64,000 nt of DNA from Nonomuraea dietziae. GTDB taxonomy: Bacteria > Actinomycetota > Actinomycetes > Streptosporangiales > Streptosporangiaceae. Positions within the stretch are counted from its first letter, which is position 1, and each line of letters begins with the position of its first letter. Below the pieces are notes generated by a model. That model worked only from the letters and a program-made list of their open reading frames with translations, was not told the origin of the DNA and did no database searches. Shown here in pieces: positions 17,001 through 26,470 of the stretch. Made by a program: the position numbers and the translations under genes. The DNA lies in NCBI RefSeq assembly GCF_014195505.1, contig NZ_JACIBV010000001.1, forward strand, positions 4,340,001 to 4,404,000, in the 5' to 3' direction.

Positions 17001-20000
17001 GGTGGATCCGGTTGTGGCAGGCCAGGCGGAGGAACCGAACCCGGAGCCGATCCGCGTCTCCCACTGGTCGACATGGGTGATCGTGCCGGCCAGGGTGCCG
17101 ACCGCCTGACCGTCCAGGTACAGCGTCTGAGTGTCTTCAGCACCTGAGAGGACGACGTGGTGCCAGGCGCCGTCGTTGACCACGGTGGAGGATGTGATTG
17201 GCGCGGACTTGCCGTTGTAGAACTGACCGCGCAGCTTGCCGTCCGTACCGACGTACACCATCGGGGTGAATGCCGAGGGGGTGTTGGTGGCGGAGTTCTG
17301 GTATCCGAGGACGGTGCCCGAGCCAGTGGTCTTGAACCATGCTTCGACGGCAAGGGTGTTGCCTTGACCGCTGACCGTCGCCTGCGGCAGGGATACGTAG
17401 GTGGAGGTCGCGGTGCCCTTGAAGCGCATCGCCGGATCCGTAGATCCGCTGAGCGCGCCGGTGACGCCCACTGTCAGGTCGGCCGTGGCGCCGGTGAGCT
17501 TGGCATCCTCAGTAGCGATGTTCCAGCCTGCCGAGTTTGCGATCTTCGTGCCAGTGGCGGGGGTCGTTTCGTTCAGTCGCCAGTAACCCTGAGGTGCGGC
17601 GTCAGTCACCAGGCTGCGGTAGCGGGAGGCATCTCCGTAGGTGTAGGTGGTGCAGGCGCCATTGGAGATCGGCGGGCATGCCTTCACCAGCTTGTCGCCC
17701 TCGTAGGCATAAGTCCACGTGATCGCAGCGCCGTTCACCGGGTCGGTGGACACGCTCGTCACATGGTTACCGGTCCAGGTGAAGGTCAGCGAGCGGTCCC
17801 CGGTCGCGGTGACTTTGCTCAGCTTTCCGTCTGCTCCGTAGGCGAGTTGCTGGCCGCGGTTGCGAGCATCCGTGATCTTGGTGAGCTGGCCGGCCGTGTC
17901 GAACCAGTAGGAGGTGGAGGACTTGTCCATCAGCCTCCACCCGCCCTCGGGAAGCTTCACGAGAGTCGCGTAGGTGCCCGGAGGTGAGGCGTAAGTCCCG
18001 TCGCTCTTGGCCGCGAATCGCAGCTGCTCTCCGGCCGGATAGGTCACCAGCAGCGTCGACGTTTGCGGCTCGGGAGTGACCCGCATGTCCCATCTGGTCG
18101 ACCAGCCCGCTCCGAACGCGCCGTCCGTACGCGGGTCGAGGCTGTTGTAGGTGCGGGACACCGACAGGGGGAGACCGACTGCAGCCACGGAAATATCGGT
18201 TTCCGTGTGCGTGTAGTTACCCGACGAGTGATCGAATTCCTGCCCGCCGCTGCTGGAGGCCAGCAGCGAGTTGATGCCCCCCTGTTCGGGGGTGGGCGTG
18301 AAGGTCCTCCATGAGGAGGTCACCGTGGTTGTGCTCGTGGCTGCTTTGGCGAACCACGAATAGGTTTCACCCCACTTGAGCTTCTTCTCTGGCACCGTCC
18401 AGGCTCCGGACTTCACCCAGTCGGGGGAGCTTTCGCACCAGGTCCAGTTCGGCTTGGTTCCAGCGCACACCTGGAACCAATAGGTGACGGGTGCCTCGCT
18501 AAGCGGACGGGCGTGAGCCGACAGAGTCGGGGTCAATGTCCCGACCTGTGTGTTGTTGGCTGGCGAGAAGGTTTCGAACGGCAGCGCGCTGACCTTGGCA
18601 AACTGCCAGTCCGACCAAGCCCCGGTGACGCCCGATGTGGTCACGCCCCGAACACGCCATCGGATCAGCCACCCATCCTGCAGCGTGTCAGGAGGAACCG
18701 CCATCCACGCCTTGGTACCCGTCGCGTACGAAGTCGTCGCCGTGCCCGCGTAGATTTGCCCCGAGCCCTGCTCATTGACAGATGGGTCATGTTCCACCTC
18801 AATACCCAGATACGAAGCCCGGTTTTCTGGATCGGTCACCGTCGCATACAGCCACGGGGTCAACGTGGCAGCCGTCCACGACGCCGTACTCCGCACGGCC
18901 GGGTCCATTCCGAGACCTTCCACCGACGGCCTCTTCAAGTTCACCCTCGCAGACTGCCAGTCCGACCAGGGGCCCTTGACTCCTGTCGTCGTCTGCCCGC
19001 GAGCGCGCCACCGCACTAGCCAGCCGTCACTCAGTTTGCCTGGCGGCACTTGCACCCAGGCGTTCGAGCCTGAGTTGTACGACGTTGGACCGGTGCCTGC
19101 CCAGATCAGGCCAGAACCCTGTCCCCCCGCTGAGGGGTCATGCTCGACCTCGACGTTCAGGAACGAGGCACGGCTCTCCGGATCGGTTACCTTCGCATAG
19201 GCCCAGGGAGTCATGGAAGACACAGCCCAGATACCCGTGCCGTTGGTAGCAGGCGTCATTCCCAATCCAGCCACCGAGGGCTTCTTCAAGTCGACCTGAG
19301 CTATCTGCCAGTCCGACCAGACGCCTTTTGTACCCGCAGTGGTAACGCCGCGCACGCGCCAGCGGATCGCTAAGCCGTCGGTGAGCTTGTTCGTGGGCAC
19401 CTGGACCCATGCGTTCGATCCGGATGCATATGAAGTTGATCCCTGACCCGCCCATATCAGCCCCGTGCCCTGACCCGCCGCAGGATCGCGTTCGATCTCC
19501 GCACCCAGATAGGAAGCCGCGCCATTCGCGGCGATCACCTTCATATAGAACGATGGTGTCACTGACGATAGCGTCCATGTCCCCGAACCCTGCGTAGCGG
19601 GTAGGACACCCAGTCCCGTCCCGGCAGGTTTGCCAACTTCTACCTTGCTCGTCTGCCACTCCGACCACGGCCCCGGCACCACCGAACTCGACATATCCGA
19701 GTAATCCGAAGCCAAGCCACGCACACGCCAGCGAATCAACCAGCCATCCTGCAGCTTCCCCGACGGCACAGACGGAGAATAAGCCGTCGCCGTACCCCGG
19801 CCACTATTACCCGCCGTCTGATCCGCCCAGATCAGACCACTACCCTGACCCGCGGCCGAAGGATCATGCTCAACCTCAACACCCAACCCCACATACCGGT
19901 TTGCCGGGTCCGCCACCCACGCCCAAAACTGCGGCGTCACATTCGAATACGTCCACAACCCCGAAGCCAACTGACCCGACGACTCCACCTCCGAAACCGT

Positions 20001-21728
20001 CGGCTTACTCGTATCAATCTTGCCCGTCTGCCACTCCGACCACGGCCCCGGCACCACCGAACTCGACATATCCGAGTAATCCGAAGCCAAGCCACGCACA
20101 CGCCAGCGAATCAACCAGCCATCCTGCAGCTTCCCCGACGGCACAGACGGAGAATAAGCCGTCGCCGTACCCCGGCCACTATTACCCGCCGTCTGATCCG
20201 CCCAGATCAGACCACTACCCTGACCCGCAGCCGAAGGATCATGCTCAACCTCAACACCCAACCCCACATACCGGTTTGCCGGGTCCGCCACCCACGCCCA
20301 AAACTGCGGCGTCACATTCGAATACGTCCACAACCCCGAAGCCAACTGACCCGACGACTCCACCTCCGAAACCGTCGGCTTACTCGTATCAATCTTGCCC
20401 GTCTGCCACTCCGACCACGGCCCCGGCACCACCGAACTCGACATATCCGAGTAATCCGAAGCCAAGCCACGCACACGCCAGCGAATCAACCAGCCATCCT
20501 GCAGCTTCCCCGACGGCACAGACGGAGAATAAGCCGTCGCCGTACCCCGGCCACTATTACCCGCCGTCTGATCCGCCCAGATCAGACCACTACCCTGACC
20601 CGCAGCCGAAGGATCATGCTCAACCTCAACACCCAACCCCACATACCGGTTTGCCGGGTCCGCCACCCACGCCCAAAACTGCGGCGTCACATTCGAATAC
20701 GTCCACAACCCCGAAGCCAACTGACCCGACGACTCCACCTCCGAAACCGTCGGCTTACTCGTATCAATCTTGCCCGTCTGCCACTCCGACCACGGCCCCG
20801 GCACCACCGAACTCGACATATCCGAGTAATCCGAAGCCAAGCCACGCACACGCCAGCGAATCAACCAGCCATCCTGCAGCTTCCCCGACGGCACAGACGG
20901 AGAATAAGCCGTCGCCGTACCCCGGCCACTATTACCCGCCGTCTGATCCGCCCAGATCAGACCACTACCCTGACCCGCAGCCGAAGGATCATGCTCAACC
21001 TCAACACCCAACCCCACATACCGGTTTGCCGGGTCCGCCACCCACGCCCAAAACTGCGGCGTCACATTCGAATACGTCCACAACCCCGAAGCCAACTGAC
21101 CCGACGACTCCACCTCCGAAACCGTCGGTTCGGAGGCGACAGTAACACTCGACCCAGACGCGGATAGAGTCTGCTGGCGCAGCACAAATGACGATGCCAC
21201 TTTCAACGAAGGAGCGCTGTGTATTCCGCCGCCCTGTACCCGAGCAGCTCTGGGTGACGCTTTAGTCCCCTGCTTCGTGCGGACAGCATCAGTGGGCGTA
21301 GTGGCCCACGGAAGTGGGGGTGGAGACTTCAGCCCGCCAATCGCTGGCTCCTCGGTTGTCAGATGCCTCTTCTCCAGCGGCAGTGCCCCATCCGGCCGCA
21401 CTGCCTTGTCCGAGGTACTCCGGCCGGGAGTACCGTCGAAGCGCGTGGCCTCAGAATCAACCAGATGGGGGAGATTCTTTGCGGAACCGGACTGCTGGAC
21501 CGGTGGCTTACCGGAAGACCCGGAGGACGTCACAGCCGGGACGGCCACAGGGACCGAAACGGGGTCCGCCGCGACAGGCTGCAGGTGCAGCTGGACCAGC
21601 CCCGGAAACAATGCGATCACCGTGACCAAGCTCATCCGAGCTAGCCAAGGTCTGGACCGACTCGAACTTGCAAACCTGCTGCGTGCCATCACGCCAGTCA
21701 TCCGAGCCCGCGCACGTCGAAGCGTCAT
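11039..21728 (-). CDS. Giant Rhs/YD-repeat polymorphic toxin with HINT segment (one frameshift)
   Basis: Reading from 21728: a basic N-terminus and signal segment (WLARMSLVTVIALFPGL); a linker; four near-identical 125-aa repeats at residues about 201-700, then three diverged ones to about 1065; a DUF6531-like start of the Rhs region (VGLPLSVSRTYNSLDPRTDG, near 1190); a LamG-like domain (GYWRLNET, near 1370-1610); many YD repeats; an Rhs core (LGYQGEYTDPESGKVNMLAR to VDPTGHY, about 2940-3020); and a HINT-type pretoxin segment (TPVRMADGTFKPIEEIQIGD). An extra base in CCC at 11665-11667 shifts the frame, so the upstream frame ends at 11547. Removing it restores KAEAKPVVALIVGNGAKN and a total of about 3562 aa. 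The last 95 residues (after LVHNEVCD) are the toxin tip, of unknown fold. The last 1.3 kb is lower in GC than the repeats. Confidence 0.85.
19629..21128 (-). repeat. Four tandem 375-bp near-identical repeats in the Rhs N-terminus
   Basis: The block is four units of exactly 375 bp (125 codons), starting at 21128, 20753, 20378 and 20003 on the minus strand. By eye they are virtually identical at nucleotide level; one difference seen is G instead of A at 19854 in the last unit. Each encodes TVSEVESSGQ ... WSEWQTGKIDTSK. Confidence 0.95.
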
Positions 21729-22235
21729 GCGTCACCGTTCCTGCCGTGATGGAGCGCCCTCGACACAGACGAGTAAGCCCTCAGATGCCAGCCATAAGAT
21801 CTACATAAGAAGATCCTCACTTGTATAGCTGAACGGGCAAAGTCGGCATAGAGGCAGCAAGCACGATCTTTGTGCAGGTAACGCTGCATCCGCGACATTT
21901 CGGAGTCAATGCAGCTCCCGCTAGGTGGCACAGCGCACACTATGATTAGGATCACATTCCGAGGCGCAGTTGCCCTACTCTCCGGTCTGCTCACAGACCG
22001 CTTTTATGTAGTGACAGCGCCAGCCGCTCCGTCATGTGCTCTCTCGGCCACGCCTTACGCGATCCACCGGTAAACGGCGTTGCCGTCTCTACACACCCCA
22101 CCGTGTGGCCGTCGTGTTGCGGCAGCAGTCGAGAGCACAGCGCTTGCCTCTGTCTGGCAGAGAACAAGCGGAGTACCTAGCCACGAGGACCGCGCATCCA
22201 TGCGCCGTCTCTCCCCACGTGCTTTCTGCCGCGTG
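21729..22235. other. Region upstream of the Rhs gene, no supported gene
   Basis: About 500 bp of mixed GC. Short open frames are present on both strands, but none has a good start site or recognisable protein sequence. It should hold the Rhs promoter, which I could not assign. The right end runs into the integrase remnant. Confidence 0.45.
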
Positions 22236-22307
22236 TGGCCGTGCGGAGCGCGGTCGACAGCCGGCTATTCAAGATCCACCGCCGTCACTACAGAGAGCTT
22301 GGCCTAG
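22236..22307 (+). pseudogene. Remnant of an integrase 3' end
   Basis: The frame reads AVDSRLFK ... ELGLA-stop. The intact integrase ends AIDSRLFK ... TEGLA-stop. Length to the stop and position of the TAG inside the attachment core are the same, but the segment between is diverged. Upstream sequence (to about 22200) may hold more of the gene in decayed form. It marks the right end of an earlier element at this site. Confidence 0.7.
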
Positions 22308-22327
22308 CTCTCCTGCAAGATCTCCAT
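22297..22327. other. Attachment site core, copy 2, at the intact HAD 3' end
   Basis: Identical to 10628-10658. It overlaps the last eight codons (including stop) of the intact HAD-hydrolase gene, so this copy is the chromosomal target or its element-supplied replacement. Confidence 0.85.
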
Positions 22328-22951
22328 TGCGCGGACCACGTCAGTGACGACGTGGTCCGCTCCGTTGTGCCGGCTCGCTGCCGCATCGCGGTTGACCCAG
22401 ATCGTTCGGAGTCCGGCCGCACGGCCGCCTGCGATGTCAGCACCGAGACGGTCACCGACCATCCACCCGCCATCCGCGAGATCCGCCCCGCATCGCCGAG
22501 CGGCGATCTCGAACAGGCCCCGTTCAGGCTTCCGAATCCCTTCAGCGCCGGACAAGGCATAAGCGTCCACAACGTCGGCCAGGCCTGTGCGCTCGATCTT
22601 CCCGAGCTGGTTGTCCGCCGTCCCGTTGGTGACGATCCCCACTTTCCAACCAGCCGCGCGTAGACGCACCAGACCGTCCATGACTTCGGCAGGGCATCGC
22701 ACGAGATGAGGCATGCGGCGACGGTAAGCAGCCCACAGTTCCTGGACAGAGCCACGGAGGCCGAATCTCTCACGCACCGCGGCGAAGAACGCCTCACGGT
22801 GAGGAAGCCCGTCGCGGTCCAGGGAGACCAGCCAGTCGGCCGTTTCCCGCGGTAGCCGGTGCTGGTCGACGAACTCGACGGTCCAGACCTTGAAAGCCGC
22901 ATCCAGGTCTATAAGCGTGTTGTCCAGGTCGAAGAGGGCAAGTCGCTGCAC
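22304..22951 (-). CDS. HAD-superfamily hydrolase (integration target gene)
   Basis: A 215-aa HAD phosphatase starting with GTG at 22951. Motif I is FDLDNTL with nucleophile Asp8 and acid/base Asp10. Motif II is VTNGT (Thr108). Motif III is Lys141 in IRKPERG. Motif IV is GDRLGADIAGG (Asp167, Asp172). All catalytic residues are present, with a helical cap between motifs I and II. The substrate is a phosphorylated metabolite of unknown identity. It lies 7 nt downstream of the DUF4240 gene on the same strand. Its last codons form the attachment core for the AICE integrase, and its stop overlaps that of the remnant integrase. Confidence 0.92.
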   Translation of the reverse strand: MQRLALFDLDNTLIDLDAAFKVWTVEFVDQHRLPRETADWLVSLDRDGLPHREAFFAAVRERFGLRGSVQELWAAYRRRMPHLVRCPAEVMDGLVRLRAAGWKVGIVTNGTADNQLGKIERTGLADVVDAYALSGAEGIRKPERGLFEIAARRCGADLADGGWMVGDRLGADIAGGRAAGLRTIWVNRDAAASRHNGADHVVTDVVRAMEILQES

Positions 22952-22958
22952 TACAGCC

Positions 22959-23576
22959 TCACGCCATGCCGTACCAACGGGCTGTTCGGGGAAGCCGCCG
23001 GACCATCTCCGCCCTGTCCTCGAAGTCCCATCCCTCGCCGTCCGGCTCCGTGTGAAAGGAGAACCAGGGGAACTTACCTTCCACCCCTCTGGCTACGACG
23101 GCCTGCCCGCGGCTGATCGCGTTCTCGCCGGCGGCCCTCTTGTAGGGATCCTGTGTCACGTAACCCAGCAACTCGAACTCCGGGTACTCCTCCTCCGTCC
23201 AGACCTCGCGCCGACGCCGCGACCCGTTGAAGGCGGATCGCTGCAGCTCTAGTACGTGCCGGACCTGCGGCACCTCGACGGCACGATCAGGGCAGTCGGC
23301 GATCGTCTCGAAGGCCTCACGTCCGAGACCCACCAGCCAGTTCACGAAGTACTCGAAGCCGTCGGAGGAGTAGCTGCTGAGCATGTGCCGGTAAAGCGCG
23401 TACATGTCCCACGAACAGGCCCGGTTGGTGGCGATCGTCCAGAAGACGTCGAAGTCGACGATCTCTTCGACCGAGAGCCCGAAGAGATGTTCTTCGAGCC
23501 AGGCCACGCGCTCGCGCTTGGTGTCGGTCTCACGCTCGGAGCGCTCGATCAGGGCCCAGAAGCCGTCGATGTCCAC
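22959..23576 (-). CDS. DUF4240 domain protein
   Basis: A 205-aa protein that begins MDIDGFWALIERSERE, the typical DUF4240 start. It continues with the helical pattern LSVEEIVDFDVFW, then DMYALYRHML and FEYFVNWLVGLGREAFE, and ends in a DUF-typical region with aromatic residues. Function is unknown for the family, which often occurs near immunity-like or defence loci in actinomycetes. Together with the HAD gene 7 nt downstream it forms a probable operon. No signal peptide or membrane segment. Confidence 0.8.
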   Translation of the reverse strand: MDIDGFWALIERSERETDTKRERVAWLEEHLFGLSVEEIVDFDVFWTIATNRACSWDMYALYRHMLSSYSSDGFEYFVNWLVGLGREAFETIADCPDRAVEVPQVRHVLELQRSAFNGSRRRREVWTEEEYPEFELLGYVTQDPYKRAAGENAISRGQAVVARGVEGKFPWFSFHTEPDGEGWDFEDRAEMVRRLPRTARWYGMA

Positions 23577-23666
23577 AAGGCCTCATCGTGGCAGTTCGAG
23601 GCTCCGACGCCAAGATCACGGAACACCCACGGAACAGAGATCGGGTTCAAGATCCATCAGGTAGCG

Positions 23667-23704
23667 CGAAACCCGGCCCCCTCATCACAAAGGACCGGGT
23701 TTCC
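23667..23704 (-). terminator. Hairpin after the acyl-CoA dehydrogenase gene
   Basis: AAACCCGG (23669-23676) pairs with CCGGGTTT (23695-23702), extended by flanking GC pairs. It lies 13 nt after the stop of the minus-strand gene. No strong T-tract follows, so its strength is uncertain. Confidence 0.5.
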
Positions 23705-23716
23705 GCAGCTCAATCC

Positions 23717-24871
23717 CTACTTGAGGAGCTGGCGGGCCATGACCATGCGCTGGATCTGGTTGGTGCCCTCGTAGATCTGGGTGATCTTGGCGTCGCGCAT
23801 CATGCGCTCCACGGGGAACTCTCGCGTGTAGCCGTATCCGCCCAGCAGCTGTACCGCGTCCGTGGTGATCTCCATGGCCGCGTCCGACGCCGCGCACTTC
23901 GCCGCGCTCGACAGGAACGTCAGGTCCTTCTGCGGTTTGCCGTGCATCGCCAGTTCCGACTTGGCCGCCGCGTGGTAGGTCAGCTGCCGTGCGGCCTCCA
24001 GCTTCATGCCCATGTCGGCGATCATGAACTGCAGGCCCTGGAAGTCGGCGATGGGCTTGCCGAACTGCTTGCGCTCCTTGACGTAGCCGATCGCGTAGTC
24101 GAGGGCGCCCTGGGCGATGCCGAGGGCCTGGGCGGCGATGGTGACGCGGGTGTGGTCGAGGGTGGCGAGGGCGGTCTTGAAACCGGTGCCAGGCTCGCCG
24201 ATCATGCGGGAGACCGGGATGCGGACGTTCTCCAGGATGACCTGCCTGGTGGGCGAGGCCTTGATGCCGAGTTTCTTCTCTTTGGGGCCGAAGGAGACGC
24301 CTTCGTCGGACTTCTCGACGACGAAGGCGGAGATGCCGCGCGCGCCGGCCGAGGGGTCGGTGACGGCCATGACCGTGTAGTACTCGGACACGCCCGCGTT
24401 GGTGATCCACATCTTGACGCCGTTGAGCACGTAGTGGTCGCCGTCGAGGACCGCGCGGGTCTTCATGGCGGCGGCGTCGGAGCCGGCCTCGGGCTCGGAG
24501 AGCGCGTAGGAGAACATCGCCTCGCCCGAGGCGACGGGAGTGAGATAGCGCTCCTTCAGCGAGGAGGAGGCCGACAGCAGCAGGGGCACGGTGCCGAGCT
24601 TGTTGACCGCCGGGATCAGGGAGGAGGAGGCGCAGGCGCGGGCCACCTCCTCGATGACGATGACCGCGGCGAGCGCGTCGGCTCCCGCACCGCCGTACTC
24701 CTCGGGGACGTGGATCGCGTGCAGGTCAGCGGCCACGAGCGCCTTGTAGACGTCCCACGGGAACTCCTCGCGCTCGTCGGCCTCGGCGGCTCGAGGCGCG
24801 ATCTTCTCATCGGCGAGGGCACGGACGGTCTCGCGGAGCATCTCGTGCTCCTCGGTGAGGGCGTAGGTCAT
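23717..24871 (-). CDS. Acyl-CoA dehydrogenase
   Basis: A 384-aa protein of full family length. It oxidises acyl-CoA thioesters to enoyl-CoA with FAD, passing electrons to electron-transfer flavoprotein. Visible are the N-terminal helical domain (ALTEEHEMLRETVRALADE), the FAD-loop motif YALSEPEAGSDAAAMKT near 135, WITNAGVSEYY near 165, and the C-terminal YEGTNQIQR, where Glu368 is the likely catalytic base as in short- and medium-chain enzymes. The chain length cannot be read from sequence; branched-chain or short-chain substrates are possible. It is monocistronic and divergent from the UDP-glucose dehydrogenase gene. Confidence 0.93.
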   Translation of the reverse strand: MTYALTEEHEMLRETVRALADEKIAPRAAEADEREEFPWDVYKALVAADLHAIHVPEEYGGAGADALAAVIVIEEVARACASSSLIPAVNKLGTVPLLLSASSSLKERYLTPVASGEAMFSYALSEPEAGSDAAAMKTRAVLDGDHYVLNGVKMWITNAGVSEYYTVMAVTDPSAGARGISAFVVEKSDEGVSFGPKEKKLGIKASPTRQVILENVRIPVSRMIGEPGTGFKTALATLDHTRVTIAAQALGIAQGALDYAIGYVKERKQFGKPIADFQGLQFMIADMGMKLEAARQLTYHAAAKSELAMHGKPQKDLTFLSSAAKCAASDAAMEITTDAVQLLGGYGYTREFPVERMMRDAKITQIYEGTNQIQRMVMARQLLK

Positions 24872-24994
24872 AACCGAATACTAGGACGTCCAACCATCTT
24901 GTTACCAGCCGGTACGATTCGCCGGTTTACGCAGGTGGCACAGTGGAAGTGGTGGGGACCGGTAACATGCCTTGGCGATGAAAGGAGCTCACTC

Positions 24995-26308
24995 GTGCCA
25001 TATCGCCTAACGGTGATCGGAACCGGGTATCTGGGCATCACCCACGCGGCCTGCATGGCGGACCTCGGATTCGAAGTCCTCGGCCTCGACGTCGATGTCG
25101 ACAAGATCCGCCGCCTGCAGAGCGGCGAGCTGCCGATCCACGAACCCGGCCTTGAAGAGATCCTGCGGCGAGGGCTCGAGTCGGGACGGCTGCGCTTCAC
25201 CACCTCCTACGAGGAGGCGGCCGCCTTCGGCGACATCCACTTCCTCTGCCTGGGCACGCCGCAGAAGCACGGCGAGTACGCGGCCGACGTCTCCTATCTC
25301 GACGCGGCCGTCGAGTCGCTGGCGCCGTACCTCGACAGAGACTGCCTGGTCGTGGGCAAGTCGACGGTTCCCGTCGGCACCGCGGCCCGCCTGGCGGCCA
25401 AGCTGGCCCGCCTCGCGCCGGTCAACGCGGGGGCCGAGCTGGCGTGGAACCCCGAGTTCCTGCGCGAGGGCTTCGCCGTGCAGGACACGCTCAACCCCGA
25501 CCGCATCGTGATCGGCGTGGCCTCCGAGCAGGCGGAGAAGATCCTGCGCGAGGTCTACGAGCCGCTGGGCGAGGTTCCGATGGTCGTGACCGACTATCCG
25601 ACCTCCGAGCTGGTCAAGTCCGCGGCGAACGCGTTCCTGGCGACCAAGATCTCCTTCATCAACGCGATGGCCGAGGTCTGTGAGGCTTCTCACGCCGACG
25701 TGCAGCAACTGGCCCAGGCGCTGTCGTTCGACGACCGCATCGGCGGTCGTTTTCTCAACCCCGGCCTCGGGTTCGGCGGCGGCTGCCTGCCCAAGGACAT
25801 CCGTGCGTTCATGGCGCGCGCCGGTGAGCTGGGCGCCGACCAGGCGCTGACGTTCCTGCGCGAGGTCGACGCGATCAACATGCGCCGCCGCGCGCGTATG
25901 GTCGACCTGGCCCGCGAGCTGGCGGGCGGCTCGTTCCGCGGCTGCACGGTGGGCGTGCTGGGCGCGGCGTTCAAGCCGAACTCCGACGACATCCGCGACT
26001 CCCCCGCTCTCGACGTGGCCGTGACCATCGGGGAGCAGGGCGGACGGGTCACGGTGTACGACCCGATCGCGCTCGACAACGCCCGCAAGGCGCACCCTGA
26101 GCTGTCCTACGGCGAGTCGGCTCTCGACGCGGTACGCGGGGCGCACGTCGTGCTGCTGCTCACCGAGTGGAAGCAGTTCATCGACCTGGACCCCGAGGAG
26201 CTCGGCGCGGCGGTCGCGACCAGGAAGATCGTCGACGGGCGCAACGCGCTGGACGCGGAGACCTGGCGCGCCGCGGGCTGGCACTACCGCGCCCTCGGCC
26301 GCCCGTAG
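24995..26308 (+). CDS. ugd: UDP-glucose 6-dehydrogenase
   Basis: A 437-aa enzyme that oxidises UDP-glucose to UDP-glucuronate with two NAD molecules, feeding cell-surface glycan or antibiotic sugar synthesis. The start is the GTG at 24995 with AAAGGAG upstream; the open frame further 5' is only GC bias. The N-terminal Rossmann motif GTGYLG is at residues 9-14. The catalytic Cys264 lies in GFGGGCLPKDI, and FLNPGLGFGG precedes it. The C-terminal UDP-binding domain contains AFKPNSDDIRDSPA and LLTEWKQF. Divergent from the acyl-CoA dehydrogenase gene. Confidence 0.95.
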   Translation: MPYRLTVIGTGYLGITHAACMADLGFEVLGLDVDVDKIRRLQSGELPIHEPGLEEILRRGLESGRLRFTTSYEEAAAFGDIHFLCLGTPQKHGEYAADVSYLDAAVESLAPYLDRDCLVVGKSTVPVGTAARLAAKLARLAPVNAGAELAWNPEFLREGFAVQDTLNPDRIVIGVASEQAEKILREVYEPLGEVPMVVTDYPTSELVKSAANAFLATKISFINAMAEVCEASHADVQQLAQALSFDDRIGGRFLNPGLGFGGGCLPKDIRAFMARAGELGADQALTFLREVDAINMRRRARMVDLARELAGGSFRGCTVGVLGAAFKPNSDDIRDSPALDVAVTIGEQGGRVTVYDPIALDNARKAHPELSYGESALDAVRGAHVVLLLTEWKQFIDLDPEELGAAVATRKIVDGRNALDAETWRAAGWHYRALGRP

Positions 26309-26309
26309 G

Positions 26310-26382
26310 GCCCCCGGCAGGCCGTAAAAGCCCACGCCGTCCAGCCAAGTCCCCGTCCGCCCGTAAAGCCCCCGGCAGGCCG
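26310..26382. repeat. Short direct repeat after ugd
   Basis: GCCCCCGGCAGGCCG occurs at 26310-26324 and at 26368-26382, 58 bp apart, each preceded by CGCCCGTA. The first copy starts right after the ugd stop. The rest of the 160-bp gap to purE has no gene. Confidence 0.7.
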
Positions 26383-26470
26383 AAGAGCGCGAAGCAGCTC
26401 GTCCAGGCAGCCCGCGGAGCACCCCCCACGAAGTGCCGGCCGGGCGATCTGCTCGGCTGCGACCGCTGAG

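Larger units (their letters stand above)
10628..22327. mobile_element. att-flanked Rhs toxin island
   Basis: The 11.7-kb stretch between the two direct 31-bp cores holds a degenerate HAD 3' end, the immunity-like gene, the Rhs toxin gene and a remnant integrase 3' end. Site-specific recombination between the cores would excise it as a circle. It has no complete integrase of its own and would need the one at 9379-10638. It is either a decayed tandem element that used the same site or cargo caught between two integration events. Confidence 0.65.

Noticed and set aside
19866..21167. Long plus-strand open frames (over 400 codons) opposite the Rhs repeats, with strongly repetitive Arg/Pro/Thr-rich products
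   Set aside because: They mirror the 375-bp repeats of the real minus-strand gene; the composition is biased and no ribosome site or domain is seen.
21725..21994. Minus-strand 89-aa frame just upstream of the Rhs gene
   Set aside because: Overlaps the Rhs start by 4 nt and is in a plausible position, but the product looks random (many Arg and Ser, scattered Cys) and no good start site is seen.
22036..22347. Plus-strand 103-aa frame near the integrase remnant
   Set aside because: It is in a different frame from the remnant integrase, crosses the attachment core, and shows no recognisable protein pattern.
23588..24994. A 906-codon plus-strand open frame running into ugd
   Set aside because: Its first two thirds lie antisense to the acyl-CoA dehydrogenase gene. 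The true ugd start is the GTG at 24995 with a good ribosome site.
26309..26470. Possible short gene between ugd and purE
   Set aside because: Only a direct repeat and GC-biased frames are present; no start site supports a gene.
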